Shown: positions 32,995 through 45,000, numbered from the stretch's first letter. The stretch: DNA of 64,000 nucleotides from Bicyclus anynana (GCF_947172395.1 NC_069087.1:4545107-4609106), one strand, 5' to 3'. The notes: generated from the letters alone by a model not told the origin. Numbers and translations: made by a program.

Positions 32995-34101
32995 CTCATG
33001 TGACCGCTTAACTTACTACTACAGTTCTACCCACTAACTACAATATTGATCAAGTACAGCGCAGATACTATCAGATGTAAACCAAGGTTAACTATTGTGG
33101 AGCAGAGAGTCAAGCACGAGCAGGATCACGGTCTGGCAACCGCTAGTAGTTGGGTTAACGGGCCCTCTTACTACATTTAAACTATCTAATCCTCCGACAA
33201 ATACAATTTCATACTATAAATTCTAATTTTAAAAAAGTATAATTATCATATCTGTATCTAGAATCTGTATCAAATTTCGTTAAAATCGGTTCACTGCCAA
33301 GACAAAAACAAATAACAAAGAAATAAAATAACTTGATCATATTGTTTAATAGCCTAAGCATAGTTACGACTCCAAATCCTATAGTACTGGTATAATGAAA
33401 GTTATTATACTGGTTAGAATTGACATATCTTTTCACAAGATTAGAAATATCTTAAATAGTTTTTGAGTTATAAGTAAAAAACCGAACCCCTTTTTTATTT
33501 TTAGTAAATTGTTTATAACTTTTGCAATTTTTGCGAGCGAGCCTCCAATTTTTTCAAAAACTATCTACATTCAATTCCGAATCGAATGACACCTCAACCA
33601 TTTTCATAGGAGACGGAGAACTTTTTTTGACCTAAATGGCACATGTGAATAAGACTTTAAAGCATCATTGTCATTTCGGAGCCCAGTGAGGTCAAAGCTT
33701 CGTATTCCAAACCAAAGACAAAGTACCTAAGCTTTGTCAATACGCTGGTATCTTATCACTTGGGACATGTTAATAAATGCTCAAGTAGTCAACAAATAAT
33801 GCAGAGAAACCTCAGCTTATAGGTGTGGCTAGAGGCAAGGAGCATTCGCACAATTAAATATATATTAAAATGTATGTAGTGAAAGGCTGTTTTGAAAGTT
33901 GTAATTATAAATGAATTGAGGGTAAATGTAAGGTAATTTGAAAGTAGATCATTCATATTATATACGATAAAAGTTACGACAGAATTTGCTCATATCATTC
34001 TAAAATCTGTGTGAAAAAACAGATATTATATTTGTTGGTAGTAATAAACATTTATACGACATCATCGATTGTATAAATGTATAAATTAAAATTAATATTC
34101 C

Positions 34102-34208
34102 ACGTGGTAGCCCAGTGGATATGATCTCTGCCTTCTATTCGGAGGGCGTAGGTTTGAATTTGGTCTGGGGGCATATGTGCATTTAAAAAAATTAAATATC
34201 ACGTATCT
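34102..34208 (+). mobile_element. SINE family B, 5' half
   Basis: Head acgtggtagcccagtggata, cggagggcgtaggtttgaat, then ttaaatatcacgtatctcg. Truncated 3'. Confidence 0.8.
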
Positions 34209-34709
34209 CGTTTCACCCTAGGCTGCATTATCGCTTACCCTTAGCTAAGCGCTTGAATACAAAAAAAAATAGTTGAATTGTTGAAATAACAAATCTTTAT
34301 TTTTCCTAAAAACACTAACAACTATTTGAGTATAACTTATCAGTAAATTACTTAATTCAAAAGCTTTTCTCATTAATGGTAATTCTGGGTCTAATCAATA
34401 GTACGCAAGTAATGGATGTTAGTGCGATAACTAAATTGTTAATTTAACTAAACTTTCGAATAAACAAAATTAAATGTTTCTATAATGGAGAATCCTATCA
34501 ATGTTAAATTATTCCAATACTTAACCCTTGTGGTGTTGTACAAAGTTATTAGTCGAGTTAGTTTTAATGCGACACGGTCCTTAAACTAAACGGCCTTATA
34601 GACTATGAGCCAGTGAACCCTAGAACTTCGTAATTTTATATAAGCTCAAATATTTGCCATATCTTTTAAAATATGACCAATATTCCCATTCTCCTCCAAC
34701 TATTCGGGA

Positions 34710-34820
34710 AAGACTGTGCTAGGAGTGGGTATGACAATAGGCCAACGGGGTGAGGATTGAACCACCCCCCCATCGGTGATGAGTCCAACCGCTCTTACCG
34801 TTGAGGAGTTATTGAGGCTG
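34710..34820 (-). mobile_element. SINE family C copy
   Basis: In the minus sense it begins cagcctcaataactcctcaa and contains ggttcaatcctcaccccgtt, a tRNA-like box A/box B pair, then gcctattgtcatacccac. Same family as 40161-40259. Confidence 0.65.
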
Positions 34821-35533
34821 TTTTTTTTTTTTTTGAAAAACTTTGTCAGCTCATGCTCCTACCATAAGTAAATACTGTAGCCAATTATGGACTTTGGACC
34901 GTGGTGGCTTTGGGAGGTAGCAGGTTTAAAAGATCCAGAGCCTCAGCCGTCTAAATATAAAGTGTAATTTTTTCATGTTTTCCTCGGCGTAATATGAGAA
35001 ATTATTTTTCATTTCTCATACTCGGAAAGTAGTGTTGTTTTGATCTGAGTATTGGGTAGAAAATGCTGCTTCCCTCCATAGGGTATAACTTATAGGTACA
35101 AATTACTTCTAAGGGCCGGAATAACCTTTAAAAGTAGACTGCTGTCAGCTGTGAAGATTTGTGTGTAAAAAATGAACTAATTAAAAAAAAAAATCTTTTT
35201 GTTTGTGTTAAAAATGTTTTATAAAATGACGAAGGTCTGTGGTTTACTGGCTCTCTGTCTATTACTATTTACATAAACAGGAATAATGTACAACGGGTTT
35301 TCTCCTAATTTTATGGCATCGCTGTAGATTGTAACCGAGAGCAAAATCGAATAAAAACAAAATCGACTTCCGCTATACTAAACTAGGAGACATACCGCGG
35401 TTGTTCCAGTTATCGTGAGAATACGGATAATGATGAAGTTAATTTTCCGTGAGTAGCTTCATCTTAATGAGACTTTTTATTAAATATAAATAAGCTATAC
35501 GTATACCCTTTATCACAAACTTTAACTGCAGGT

Positions 35534-35708
35534 TAATCTGGTACGCAGGTTTCCTCACGATGATTTTCCTTCACCTTTTGAGACGCGTGATATTTAATTT
35601 CTTAAAATGCACACAACTGAAAAGTTGGATGTGCATGCCCCGGACCGGATTCGAACCCACACCCTCCGGAATCGGAGGCAGAGGTTATTCCACTGGGCTA
35701 TCATGTCT
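35534..35708 (-). mobile_element. SINE family B, 5' part
   Basis: tctggtacgcaggtttcctc, aaaagttggatgtgcatgcc, ccggaatcggaggcagaggt and ccactgggctatcatg. The 3' third is absent. Confidence 0.87.
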
Positions 35709-36519
35709 CGTAGTAGGCGGCGTATTGCAAGTATTAGTTAATAATTATTATCAGATAATAGGTCTAGCTGATTCTTGTTAGAATCACGACTTACTTAAAC
35801 TAAAATCATTACTTTCATAGTCTAGCGAGCTTCGTATGAAAGCTCTTCATACAAAATAGATGTACAAAACCACATAACCAAAAACACGACCCAACCAATA
35901 ATTCGATCTCATAAAGGGGAAACTTTGTAAATCAAAATCGTTTCGAGACCGCAACTCGTATAAAACACCCTTAATAACTTTCATTTAAACTTTTTTATCA
36001 GGAACCACATCTTTGAAACTTCCCGTATAAAAGCCACTAATAGGCAATGTGGTTGAGAAACTTTGCTATTTTACCCCATTTTAATTTTAGTTTTACCCAG
36101 CGCTCAGCAGATTATGCTGTGTTACTTATAGTGTGGTTTGTTTTAGGTAAATGGTTAATTTACTTCACCTTATCTATTGAATGTATTACGAACTAAAGGA
36201 CGCACGCGACACCGTTTACATGATTTTACAAATCCCGCGGAACCTTGAATGTACTCGTATTTCAATGCATGCGGTTTTTTTCTTTTAAATTTGTATCTAT
36301 ATTCTTTTATCTATGTATAGCTGTAAAATTGTGTAACTTTAATTAGTATTATAATTATAAAGATAATTATTTAGAGCATGTAGTGTTAACCTATAAGTGG
36401 CCAAACATTTTGCCTTGTTATCTATGTTATTAAAATATTATATAGCTCGTAAGAAATGTAAGGTTGTTGGTTAACCAAATAAATAAAAAAAAAACCTTGG
36501 ATCCCGATATAAAATGTAG

Positions 36520-36837
36520 CCCAATGATTATTTTATACTATAGATATGTTACATGCCTACATAATCACCGCAAAATTGATCCGAATTTAGCGACTCCACT
36601 GAGCGCACACATGTACAATTATGTGTTTACCTACATTATATATTTATGTATAAATAGTTTTATACTTCCTATACACACAACTCTACATTGTAGAGAATAT
36701 TTAGGTATTTGTGTTTACATAACTTCCTATGTCGACTAAATGAAATTAAGACAATTGCATATAATTGTCTTAATTTCACATTTTTGTCCCCCTCAGTGAT
36801 GCGCAAATGCCCTATCTCTAGTATAAAATATCGTTGA
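36520..36837 (+). mobile_element. MITE family M1, most complete copy (318 bp)
   Basis: The left terminus ccaatgattattttatacta is mirrored by the right terminus tagtataaaatatcgttg. The internal body attgatccgaatttagcgac, gagcgcacacatgtac and acacaactctacattgtaga is shared with 10.9, 24.9 and 48.6 kb. A perfect 16-bp hairpin (tgaaattaagacaatt, 36741-36778) lies inside. No coding capacity. Confidence 0.75.
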
Positions 36838-36944
36838 TGTAGCCTATGTTCGGTTTCAAAGTCCAATTTATCTGTAAACCAAATTTCATAAAAATTGGTG
36901 CAGTGATTTAGACGTACAAAAAAACTTTTACATTTAAAGTATAT

Positions 36945-37031
36945 TAATATGGATATCCCACAGGCGTCGATTCTTGTGAAATTTATGAAAAATTCAATTT
37001 CACGCGGGCAAAGTCACGGGCATCAGCTACT
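36945..37031 (+). mobile_element. Helitron-like 3' fragment
   Basis: caatttcacgcgggcaaagt, cacgggcatcagctac. Carries the CTAC variant of the 3' end. Confidence 0.5.
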
Positions 37032-37070
37032 TAATAATAATTAATAAATTAAGGTTCATTTCTATTAATA

Positions 37071-37248
37071 TCCTACTATTATTATAAACGCGAAAGATGT
37101 ATGGATGTTTGTTTGTATGTTTGGATATTTGTTACTCTTTAGTCTGGATGAACACATAGGCTGCTTTTCTTCCCGGAAAAATCCATGATTCCCGAGGGAT
37201 TTGTGAAAGACTAAATTCCACGCGGACGAAGTCGCGGGCGTCCACTAG
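37071..37248 (+). mobile_element. complete non-autonomous Helitron-like element (178 bp)
   Basis: Starts TCCTACTATTATTATAAACG after an A and ends cgaagtcgcgggcgtccact with CTAG at 37245-37248, followed by T. The 3' end can form the hairpin typical of Helitrons. These are the expected 5'-TC and CTRR-3' termini inserted between A and T. Confidence 0.78.
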
Positions 37249-37281
37249 TAATTAATAAATTAAGGTTCATTTATATAAATA

Positions 37282-37474
37282 CGAACGTGAGTTTGTTTGT
37301 AATTCATGACCGGAATATAGACAATGACACAGCACCTTTCACCGAGAAAAAGGTACTGTTCCCGAGGGATACATAAATATATTTGCAGGCTATGAGTCAT
37401 TTAATTTGCACATGACTAAGTTATCTATAAAAAATACGCTTTTTACACCGAAGATGCCATGGGCGTTTACTAGT
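37282..37474 (+). mobile_element. Helitron-like element
   Basis: ataaatacgaacgtgagttt, ctgttcccgagggatacata, tgccatgggcgtttactag. Diverged, ending CTAG. Confidence 0.5.
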
Positions 37475-37534
37475 AATACATATTTAGAACATTAATTCAG
37501 TTTTTATATTGCGTTATTAATAGCGGTCACTCGC

Positions 37535-37682
37535 AATTTCGTTAGCGTGAAATTCAGCTTTTTTATAAATGCCGCGTGAACCATGAATTTTCCGGGATAA
37601 AAGTAGCCTACAGGAACATTCCTCTATGTTCCAGTGATAGTCCCGTTGAAATCGGTTCAGCCGTTCACCCGGATATATTGAT
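37535..37682 (-). mobile_element. Helitron-like fragment, reverse
   Basis: gcgtgaaattcagctttttt, gaaccatgaattttccggga, taaaagtagcctacag, gaaatcggttcagccgttca. Minus-oriented. Confidence 0.5.
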
Positions 37683-37684
37683 AA

Positions 37685-37725
37685 CTTGATTGTTTTTAGT
37701 ACAGTAGGTACTAAAAACAATCAAG
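37685..37725. repeat. perfect 18-bp hairpin
   Basis: cttgattgtttttagtac (37685-37702) and its exact complement (37708-37725) around agtag. Confidence 0.7.
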
Positions 37726-37809
37726 CTTTTTTAAACTTTTGTCTTTTTTAAATTGCTATAAGTACTCGAGAAAACACCGGTAGCTTATACTCACAAACAA
37801 ACAACTCAA

Positions 37810-38045
37810 TTTTTTTTTATTTTTTATGCTCTACAAGTTAGCCCTTGACTACAATCTCACCTGATGGTAAGTGATGATACAATCTAAGATGGAAGCGGGA
37901 TAACTTGGTAGGAGTAGAATAATATCCACAACCCTTTCGGTTTCTACACGACATCGTACCGGAACCACGGGAACGCTAAATCGCTTGGCGGTACGTCTTT
38001 TTCGGTAGGGTGGTAACTAGCCATGGCCGAAGCCTTCCACCAGCC
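37810..38045 (-). mobile_element. SINE family A, 3' two-thirds
   Basis: Poly-T rich start, ctacaagttagcccttgact, tcggtttctacacgacatcg, aactagccatggccgaagcc, ttccaccagcc. The head is missing. Confidence 0.9.
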
Positions 38046-38451
38046 AAAATTTATATGCATTGATTGTAAAAAAGAAAAATAACTAAGACTTGTTCTCAAA
38101 AACACCTCAACATCACAATCGATCCAATAAAAAGTAACAAAGAACAACGTATGCAAATAAGAATTGACTAAGCCATGTTTTACATACCACGGTTAAAGCT
38201 ACTAACAAGCGAATTAAACACTACTGCTATAGATCCATTTTGAGGTTTTCGCACACTCAATCGGAAAATAAAACGTTTTATACCTTATCCTCATTCCGGC
38301 CCTCGTGCAAAATCTTAGCTGACATCTACTATGTATAAGCACCCTTATAGGGTATGGTAGATACCCTTTTGGAAGGGTGGGATCCCTACCAAATTTCATC
38401 ATTGCACAGCGGTTTTCGATATTTGGTGATAATCTTTTTTTTACATAGTAT

Positions 38452-38640
38452 AGCTGACGCCGCGCGGTTTCTCCCGCCTGGTTTCCGTTCCCGTAAGAAT
38501 ATGCGGATAATATAGCCTATAGCCTTCCTCGATAAATGGGCTATCTAACACTGAAAGAATTTTTCAAATCGGATCAGTAGTTCCTGAGATTAGCGCGTTC
38601 AAACAAACAAACTCTTCAGCTTTATAATATTAGTATAGAT
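38452..38640 (-). mobile_element. Helitron-like family 2, near-complete copy
   Basis: gctgacgccgcgcggtttct, gtaagaatatgcggataata, cctcgataaatgggctatct, cctgagattagcgcgttcaa and end tataatattagtatagat. In element sense it starts ATCTATACTAATATTATAAA. It directly abuts the MITE at 38642. Confidence 0.65.
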
Positions 38641-38641
38641 A

Positions 38642-38948
38642 CAGGGTGTCCCGTAATCAATGGATAAAACGCAAATGGTAGATACAAATAAGACTAATTT
38701 AAATAGTTTTGAAGAAATCCCTAGAGTGACCAAGTTCATAAATATTCAAATTAGTTTTAGATAATTACGAGTAGGTGGTGTACCTATCTACCATTTGCGT
38801 TTTATCCATTACAGTTCGTTTCATGTAAGATGGTGCAGGTGACAGTTTGTTTCACCCTTGAAATTAAAGTACGTATTATGAACGTGATACAGGTGACTGT
38901 CACCGTACCCATGCTATCTGAAAAACACTTTAATTACGGGACATTCTG
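38642..38948. mobile_element. composite TA-flanked MITE (307 bp)
   Basis: Outer ends cagggtgtcccgtaat and attacgggacattctg pair at 14 of 16 positions and are bounded by TA on both sides, as for Tc1/mariner-type insertions. Inside, atggataaaacgcaaatggt...(38660-38684) is mirrored perfectly for 25 bp at 38785-38809. The right part carries the arm of the 19.7-kb MITE. Confidence 0.8.
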
Positions 38949-39141
38949 TATATGCAGATTCAGAAAGTATAATATTTATTTCTCCGTACAGATATTTCAT
39001 TGTTTAATGACGAAGAATTTTTCTGACATAAAACAATTATAAAAAAATAATTTAGAATTGACATGTTTGTTTAAAAGAATGATATAACGGTCTTACATAA
39101 CAATAAAACCGATATTATGTGCCGAGAGGAAAACCATACAG

Positions 39142-39355
39142 CACTAGCGGACGCCCGCGACTTCATCCGCGTGAAACTCGATGTAAACTTTCAACTACCC
39201 CTACCCTACCCTACCCCTACCTTTTTCTGAAATTTTTTTGCTATAAACCTCACGCAGCCCGAGACCTTTCCAACAAATGCAAAACCGTGGAAATCTGTTC
39301 GTGCGTTCTGGACTTATAGCGTCAGGAAGGAAAACCTGACTTATTTTTATATAGT
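39142..39355 (-). mobile_element. Helitron-like element, reverse
   Basis: cactagcggacgcccgcgac, ttcatccgcgtgaaact, taccctaccctacccctacc. CTAG end at the left. The open frame here is a by-product. Confidence 0.6.
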
Positions 39356-39553
39356 AGAGATTGTCTTGAAGATCGCATTTGTGTACCTTACCTTTCTATG
39401 GTCAGAACATCGATAAATACCTAGTTCCTTCAATCTACTAAAGGAGGTGTAGTTTTTTCATCGTGCTAGCCAGTGTGTAAGCACTGACATTTTAGCTCAT
39501 AGCATTGTGTACTGACACCGCGTACACAAAAAAAATTTAAATAATATCTTATT

Positions 39554-39784
39554 TGGCTGGTGGGAGGCTTCGGCCGTGGCTAGTTACCACCCTACCGACA
39601 AAGACGTACCGCCAAGCGATTTAGCGTTCCGGTACGATGTCGTGTAGAAACCAAAAAGGGGTGTGGATTTGCATCCTCCTCCTAACAAGTTAGCCCGCCT
39701 CCATCTTAGACTACATCATCACTTACCATCAGGTGAGATTGTAGTCAAGGGCTAACTTGTAAAGAATAAAAAAAAAAAAAAAAA
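39554..39784 (+). mobile_element. SINE family A, 5'-truncated with poly-A tail
   Basis: ggctggtgggaggcttcggc, aagacgtaccgccaagcgat, taccatcaggtgagattgta, cttgtaaagaat and a long A run. Confidence 0.92.
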
Positions 39785-39819
39785 TTATTTTTCTAAAAAA
39801 TATTATCAAATATTATTAA

Positions 39820-39897
39820 TATTAGATTTATGATGAATAATGTTTTTGAAACTACTTATATATTATTGCAAATAAAGGCTTTATTATTATTATTATT
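39820..39897 (+). mobile_element. probable LINE 3' end with (TTA)n tail
   Basis: ttattgcaaataaaggcttt followed by about six TTA units. This resembles a non-LTR 3' terminus; no coding remnant. Confidence 0.4.
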
Positions 39898-40160
39898 CGT
39901 ACAGATATTTCAAGATTCATGTGAAATATTCACAGCACTGCGCAATGTGCGAATACCTTAGTTACGAGCAACGTGTGTGGTCTAACATCACCTGCACCAA
40001 GATATACACAAGGTTTATGCACCAGTTAAATCTGAAACGGAATTTTAATTCAACTATTGCGATCGGCTTCAATATATTTATGTTTTAAAATAGCTTTAAA
40101 ATAAAAGTAAAACCAGTACAAATTCTATATTCTAATACTAATTTTTTGTTTCTAGTTGGT

Positions 40161-40259
40161 AAAGACTGTGGGTACGACAATAGACCAACGGGGCGAGGAT
40201 CGAACCACCATCCCTCGGTGATGACTTCAAACGCTCTTACCGCTGAGCTATTGAGGCTA
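40161..40259 (-). mobile_element. SINE family C copy
   Basis: In the minus sense: agcctcaatagctcagcggt aagagcg (box A) and tggttcgatcctcgcc (box B), then gtctattgtcgtacccac. It is tRNA-like, but the lack of a plausible acceptor stem and the presence of a repeat partner argue against a functional tRNA. Confidence 0.7.
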
Positions 40260-40454
40260 TAAAAATTTATTCATAAAGTGACCACAGTTTAACTCAAGAC
40301 AACTGAACGGATTTCACCAATAGATAGAGAGATATATTCGAATGAGAAAGGATTCGACATTTACCATTTGTTTTAGAGTTTACATCGGTTTTCTCTCGGA
40401 CCATGTCGCGGGCTTCCGCAAGTCTATACAAATATTATAAAGAGGTTAAGTATG

Positions 40455-40782
40455 TTTTTTTTTTTTTATTCTTTACAAGTTAGCCCTTGACTACAATCTC
40501 ACCTGATGGTAAGTGATGATGCAGTCTAAGATGGAAGCGGGCTAACTTGTTAGGAGGAGGATGAAAATCCACACCCCTGTCGGTTTCTACACGGCATCGT
40601 ACCGGAACGCTAAATCGCTTGGCGGTACGTCTTTGCCGGTAGGGTAATAACTAGCCACGGCCGAAGCCTCCCACCAGCCAGACCTGGACAAATTAAGAAA
40701 ATCTCAATCTGCCCAGCCGGGGATCGAACCCAGGACCTCCGTCTTGTAAATCCACCGCGCATACCACTGCGCCACGGAGGCC
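40455..40782 (-). mobile_element. SINE family A, full length
   Basis: Reads in the minus sense from ggcctccgtggcgcagtggt (box A) and gggttcgatcccc (box B) through ggtccaggtctggctggtgg-like text to ctaacttgtaaagaataaaa. The best complete copy in the window, about 328 bp. Confidence 0.95.
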
Positions 40783-40813
40783 GTCAAATGTGGTATTCAT
40801 AGGCGTATATAGC

Positions 40814-40835
40814 GGGGGGGGGGGGGGGGGGGGGG
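40814..40835 (+). repeat. homopolymer of 22 G
   Basis: An unbroken G run in an AT-rich setting, followed by gtgcccaccctacaatgg and a second gtgcccaccctagg. Confidence 0.95.
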
Positions 40836-41159
40836 CGAGTGAGCCGTGCCCACCCTACAATGGACCTGTGCCCACCCTAGGATTCTGAGCTACCGATATA
40901 GAATTCTATTATGATACTAATAATAGACATGATGTCGGGGGCCAAACCCACCCTAATAGGTAATAATCCTAGACAGATAAGAATCGAATCCAATGGTGGT
41001 ATACATGGGGATAATCTCTGATTTACTTAACGAATTTTGAAAGTATTTTACCACTATAAAGCCACATTATTTGTGAGTGGCATAAGCTATATTTTATCCC
41101 CGTATTCTTACAGAAACGGGAACTAGGTGGGTGAAACCGCGGGCGCCGGTAGTTAAATA

Positions 41160-42425
41160 TAAAATATCAAACTAAACATAAACGATCCCGACAGGTGAAA
41201 TCGGAATCGTAACCTATTCGGTTCACTTTTGCATAAATGGATAGGACACCCGCTTTAACTATTCATGAACGAATGTAGTCGGTCGGCACTCCCTAGCGTG
41301 AATAAATCCAGTCACTGCGAAATGTGTTTGCATTACTTTCCGCAGACGTGGAAAATATACGTGTTTTGTTGCCCAGAAAAATACCTATTAAATGTGATTT
41401 ATTATACCATCGTATCCTTCGTAGATCAAGAGTTGTTTTTTGTGACTCTAGTTCTGTAAACAAAGGATAATTGATTTATTTTGGAAAGGCTTTACCATTC
41501 CATCAAGCGGGTTGCAGGAAGCCGCTATTCTTATTATCCAAATTATAAACGTTTTTTTGTAAATATGTGCTTAGTATATAATTAATTATCGTCATTATCT
41601 TGGTAGTACTAATTTGGATATTTTTTATTAAGCAAACCTCGAAAACGGCTCAACAAATTCTGCTTATTAACCGACTTTTTCTTATATTGTCATTGAGGCA
41701 CATGTAAATCACAAGAAATCGCGAGGAAAATTGTAAAAAACAACACTTATCTCATTCAAACCACACTATTTTACCCCCATATTTTAAACCAATACACACA
41801 TTCAAATTTATCGAGGCACCTGGTTTAATACATTTTTGCCTTATGAATTACAGATATTGAATAGAATAAAATGAAATACAATTCTAGCGAGGAACAAATA
41901 TTTGCGTGAAAAACATTCCCAGTTGCGTTACTCGGTTTTCAAAACAACAAAACTTTATTTTAAACATTGAGCTTGTTTGAGGTTTGAGGTTATTGATTAA
42001 ATAGAGTGCGGTCTATCCAATTTTGTTACAATCGGGGCAGAACGAAAACTTATTCATTACTTTAATGATATCTGTGGTATACAATAGAAATGTTTGTTTT
42101 TAGATCAAATCTGTATCTACAATGTTCTTTAAAAGCTTTTATCTTATAAATTCGTTATATAAAAAGTCACTTTTAAGAATCTGTAGTTAGTAGATAAATT
42201 GATTTCCTAAATTTATTGTATTTTAAGTTAATATTCATAGATTTCATTTCGAAGCTCGAAATAGAAACAACTGTTTTAATACCGTAGCAATTCCATAATG
42301 TTTCAACATTTCGTACCCTGAGAGTTATTAAGCTTATTGTAGGAGTAAAGTATAAGATCTTTTTTCCCATCTTGGAATAGTAATCATAACGGTTATAGCT
42401 TGGCAAGTTCGTTGATGACACTCCC
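41160..42425. other. no gene seen
   Basis: AT-rich. Only a short RTE-like motif (catcaagcgggttgcaggaa, 41502-41521) is recognisable. Open frames here are short and without recognisable motifs. Confidence 0.45.
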
Positions 42426-42428
42426 ATG

Positions 42429-42560
42429 ATATGCGGGCGACGGGGGGAAGGACTTCGCGGATGTGATGTCGTACGCGCGGTGCAGAGGGATAGACTGCGT
42501 GGGTATAAAGTCGTGCGCGCGGGACGTCACTACTGCCCTCCCGACCCGCGCGGACCATAA
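42429..42560. other. GC- and CpG-rich islet of unknown nature
   Basis: About 130 bp with repeated gtcgtacgcgcgg / gtcgtgcgcgcgg motifs, sharply different from flanking AT-rich DNA. It could be a fragment of a GC-rich mobile element or a small CpG-rich regulatory piece. No splice-linked coding frame is convincing. Confidence 0.4.
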
Positions 42561-42721
42561 GGAGTGTTAGGAACGAATTTGTCAAGGTATAGTTAATCAC
42601 CATTATTATCAGCCTATTTTAACAACTACAGAGCCTGGCGTCCCTTAATGTAGAAGTTCAGACCCACCACTGCGGGATGGTGATAAAGTGCAACTATTTA
42701 ACGATCACTATCTGATATGAC

Positions 42722-43038
42722 GGCCTCCGTGGCGCAGTGGTATGCGCGGTGGATTTACATGCCGTAGGTCCTGGGTTAGATCCCCGGCTGGGCCGATTGA
42801 GGTTTTCTTAATTGGTCCAGGTCTGGCTGGTTAGAGACTTCGGCCGTAGCATGTTACCACCATACTGAAATAGACCGCCAAGCGACTTAGCGTTCTGGTA
42901 CGATGTCGTGTAGAAACCGAAAGGATCATCCTCCTCATAACAAGTTAGCCCGCTTCCATCTTAGAATACATCATCACTTACCATCCGGTGAGATTGTAGT
43001 CAAGGGCTAACTTTTAACGAATAAAATAAATAAAAAAA
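42722..43038 (+). mobile_element. SINE family A, full length
   Basis: ggcctccgtggcgcagtggt, box B gggttagatcccc (one change), ctgggccgattgaggttttc, caagcgacttagcgttctgg, ttgtagtcaagggctaac and an A-rich tail. Confidence 0.95.
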
Positions 43039-43074
43039 CTGTCAAATGTTAATGATTATGATTGAGAACGATGC

Positions 43075-43170
43075 ATTACCCGTGCTCTCCGAGGCACGTG
43101 GGTTGTAACACCACCAACTTCCCATTACCGTCATGAAAATCTAGGATCTAGGTATCGAATCCAGGACCAG
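43075..43170 (-). mobile_element. possible SINE family D fragment
   Basis: acaccaccaacttcccatta resembles the reverse of the family D segment ggaattgggaagttggtgg, followed by ggtatcgaatccaggacc, a box B-like motif. Diverged. Confidence 0.4.
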
Positions 43171-43609
43171 AATTCCTCTTGATTTACATACACATAAGCC
43201 CATATTAATTCACGTGAAAAATGTTCATAAAGAAATTTTTCAAAGTGAAATATAATGAATTATTTGGAAGGTCCGATTTCAAAGTAATAATGACGCAATT
43301 TAATACACCTTTTCCACTGCGAAATATCTCTCGGCGTATTCAATTTTGTGGCATCAAATTTCGTGGAAAACTTTTTAAATCCTCATGTTAAATTTATGTT
43401 TACGGATGAAAATCTGAGTTAAATGGTTTCAAAGGGAATTTTAATTTTAGGGGTTTTTGTGATGTTTTGATAAGGGTCTAAATTACATTGGTGGTATAGC
43501 GAGTAGCCAAATCGGTTACGGATTAGGTATGATGTCCCGGGTTCTACTTCTGAGTGCTGAGAAGTAAAGAAATACTTTTAATCCTAAAGTCAAAATTAAT
43601 TTACTTCAA

Positions 43610-45000
43610 TTAGACTTTGTTTACAAGCACTTATGAGACGTCAGGTAATGTTATTACATAATGGTGATAAAATCGAAAACTTAAAATTAAAGTTACTTAA
43701 TTTAGAATCGCTTTTTTCGTGTGAATGAGAGGAATATCTTGCGTGGCAGTGAGAAAAATTCCGAGCAGAGCCCTGGGCATGTGATCAATGGACGTAGGGT
43801 TAAGGAATTACTTAACAGTCGATTACCGCTCCCTTTCTCCGCTCTGACTGATTAATTTGGGTATCAGGATATTAATAACTATATTGAAAACTATTGGGGA
43901 TAAGCAGCAACCTTGGAGCAGGCCCACGTTGTATTGTAAGGGGTTTCTGTATTTCTTGTTTACTACTATAGCAAAGTTTAACTATAAATGCTAAAATTTA
44001 CGTTATCTAAGAACTGGAACCGAAACTGTTCACGTAACTACGAGGGATTCAAATATAATCCCAAAAAATAAATATACGCAGGTGAAAAAACTAAAGCGAC
44101 AATAGGTATACATTCAATGGCTGTGTGGAATTATTTTCCACGGCAACAGCTTCTAATTTTCAGTAGGTAACAAAACTGAAAGGCGGTGAACCTCTCGAGA
44201 GAACCGTGTCGTTGTAACAGCTCCTGTTACCAGTGCGGCACGATCCTACAACCTTCAAGTAGGTGCTACATAGCTAAGGAAGGTATTTTTTACAAACTTT
44301 TTCAACCCACCCTTTTGTACGGGAAGCCTTATACGAAACACTGCGATTGATTTAAATTTGGTAAACTTTAATGTAACGTTATAAGTACCTTTAGTGAAAA
44401 TGCTATTGGTACGATGGTGCTTACCCAAAAACTTTGGACTTATTTGTCTTGGCAAACATCTTACCGCTATACGTTAGTAAGTTCATTTAAAAGTTTAAAA
44501 ATTATTTGGTATTTTTACCGGTATGTATCCATGTTTGAAAGTATTTCAGTTTTTCATATCAATAGACCAAAAAGTAACAATTTTTTTTTATGTTATTCTA
44601 TCCTTTAGAACTTCGGAAACAGAGTACTGTTTTCAAAGAAGAAGAGGTTTGTATTATGTTATTTTTTAATTTGAACGAAACCAAGTACACATTGCTCCAC
44701 ACCGTAATAAAACCATTTTAGGTCCTCATTGGACAGAAAAGTACTTACAATCGCCGATAAGGAATTTTTTGAGATCCCAATGTAGCTTTGTACCAAATAT
44801 CCTCAAAATTGGGCATATATAATGCAATTACCGTCAATTTTACCATTTGTATACATTTTTGAATCAAAAATAAATTATCATGTTAGTCAAAAAAAAATTA
44901 AACATTCATTAGAAGGTCAGAGGTGTTTCTTTTCATTATTGTTAAGTAGTGGTAATAGTTTAAAGTCGTAAACTTCCAATTAAAGCTGCCAGGCTTTATT
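43610..45000. other. no gene or recognised repeat
   Basis: AT-rich intergenic sequence. The open frames on both strands near 44255-44608 overlap each other and show no family features. Confidence 0.45.

Noticed and set aside
40161..40782. tRNA genes
   Set aside because: Box A and box B are present but belong to SINE heads with repeat bodies and relatives elsewhere; no convincing acceptor-stem pairing.
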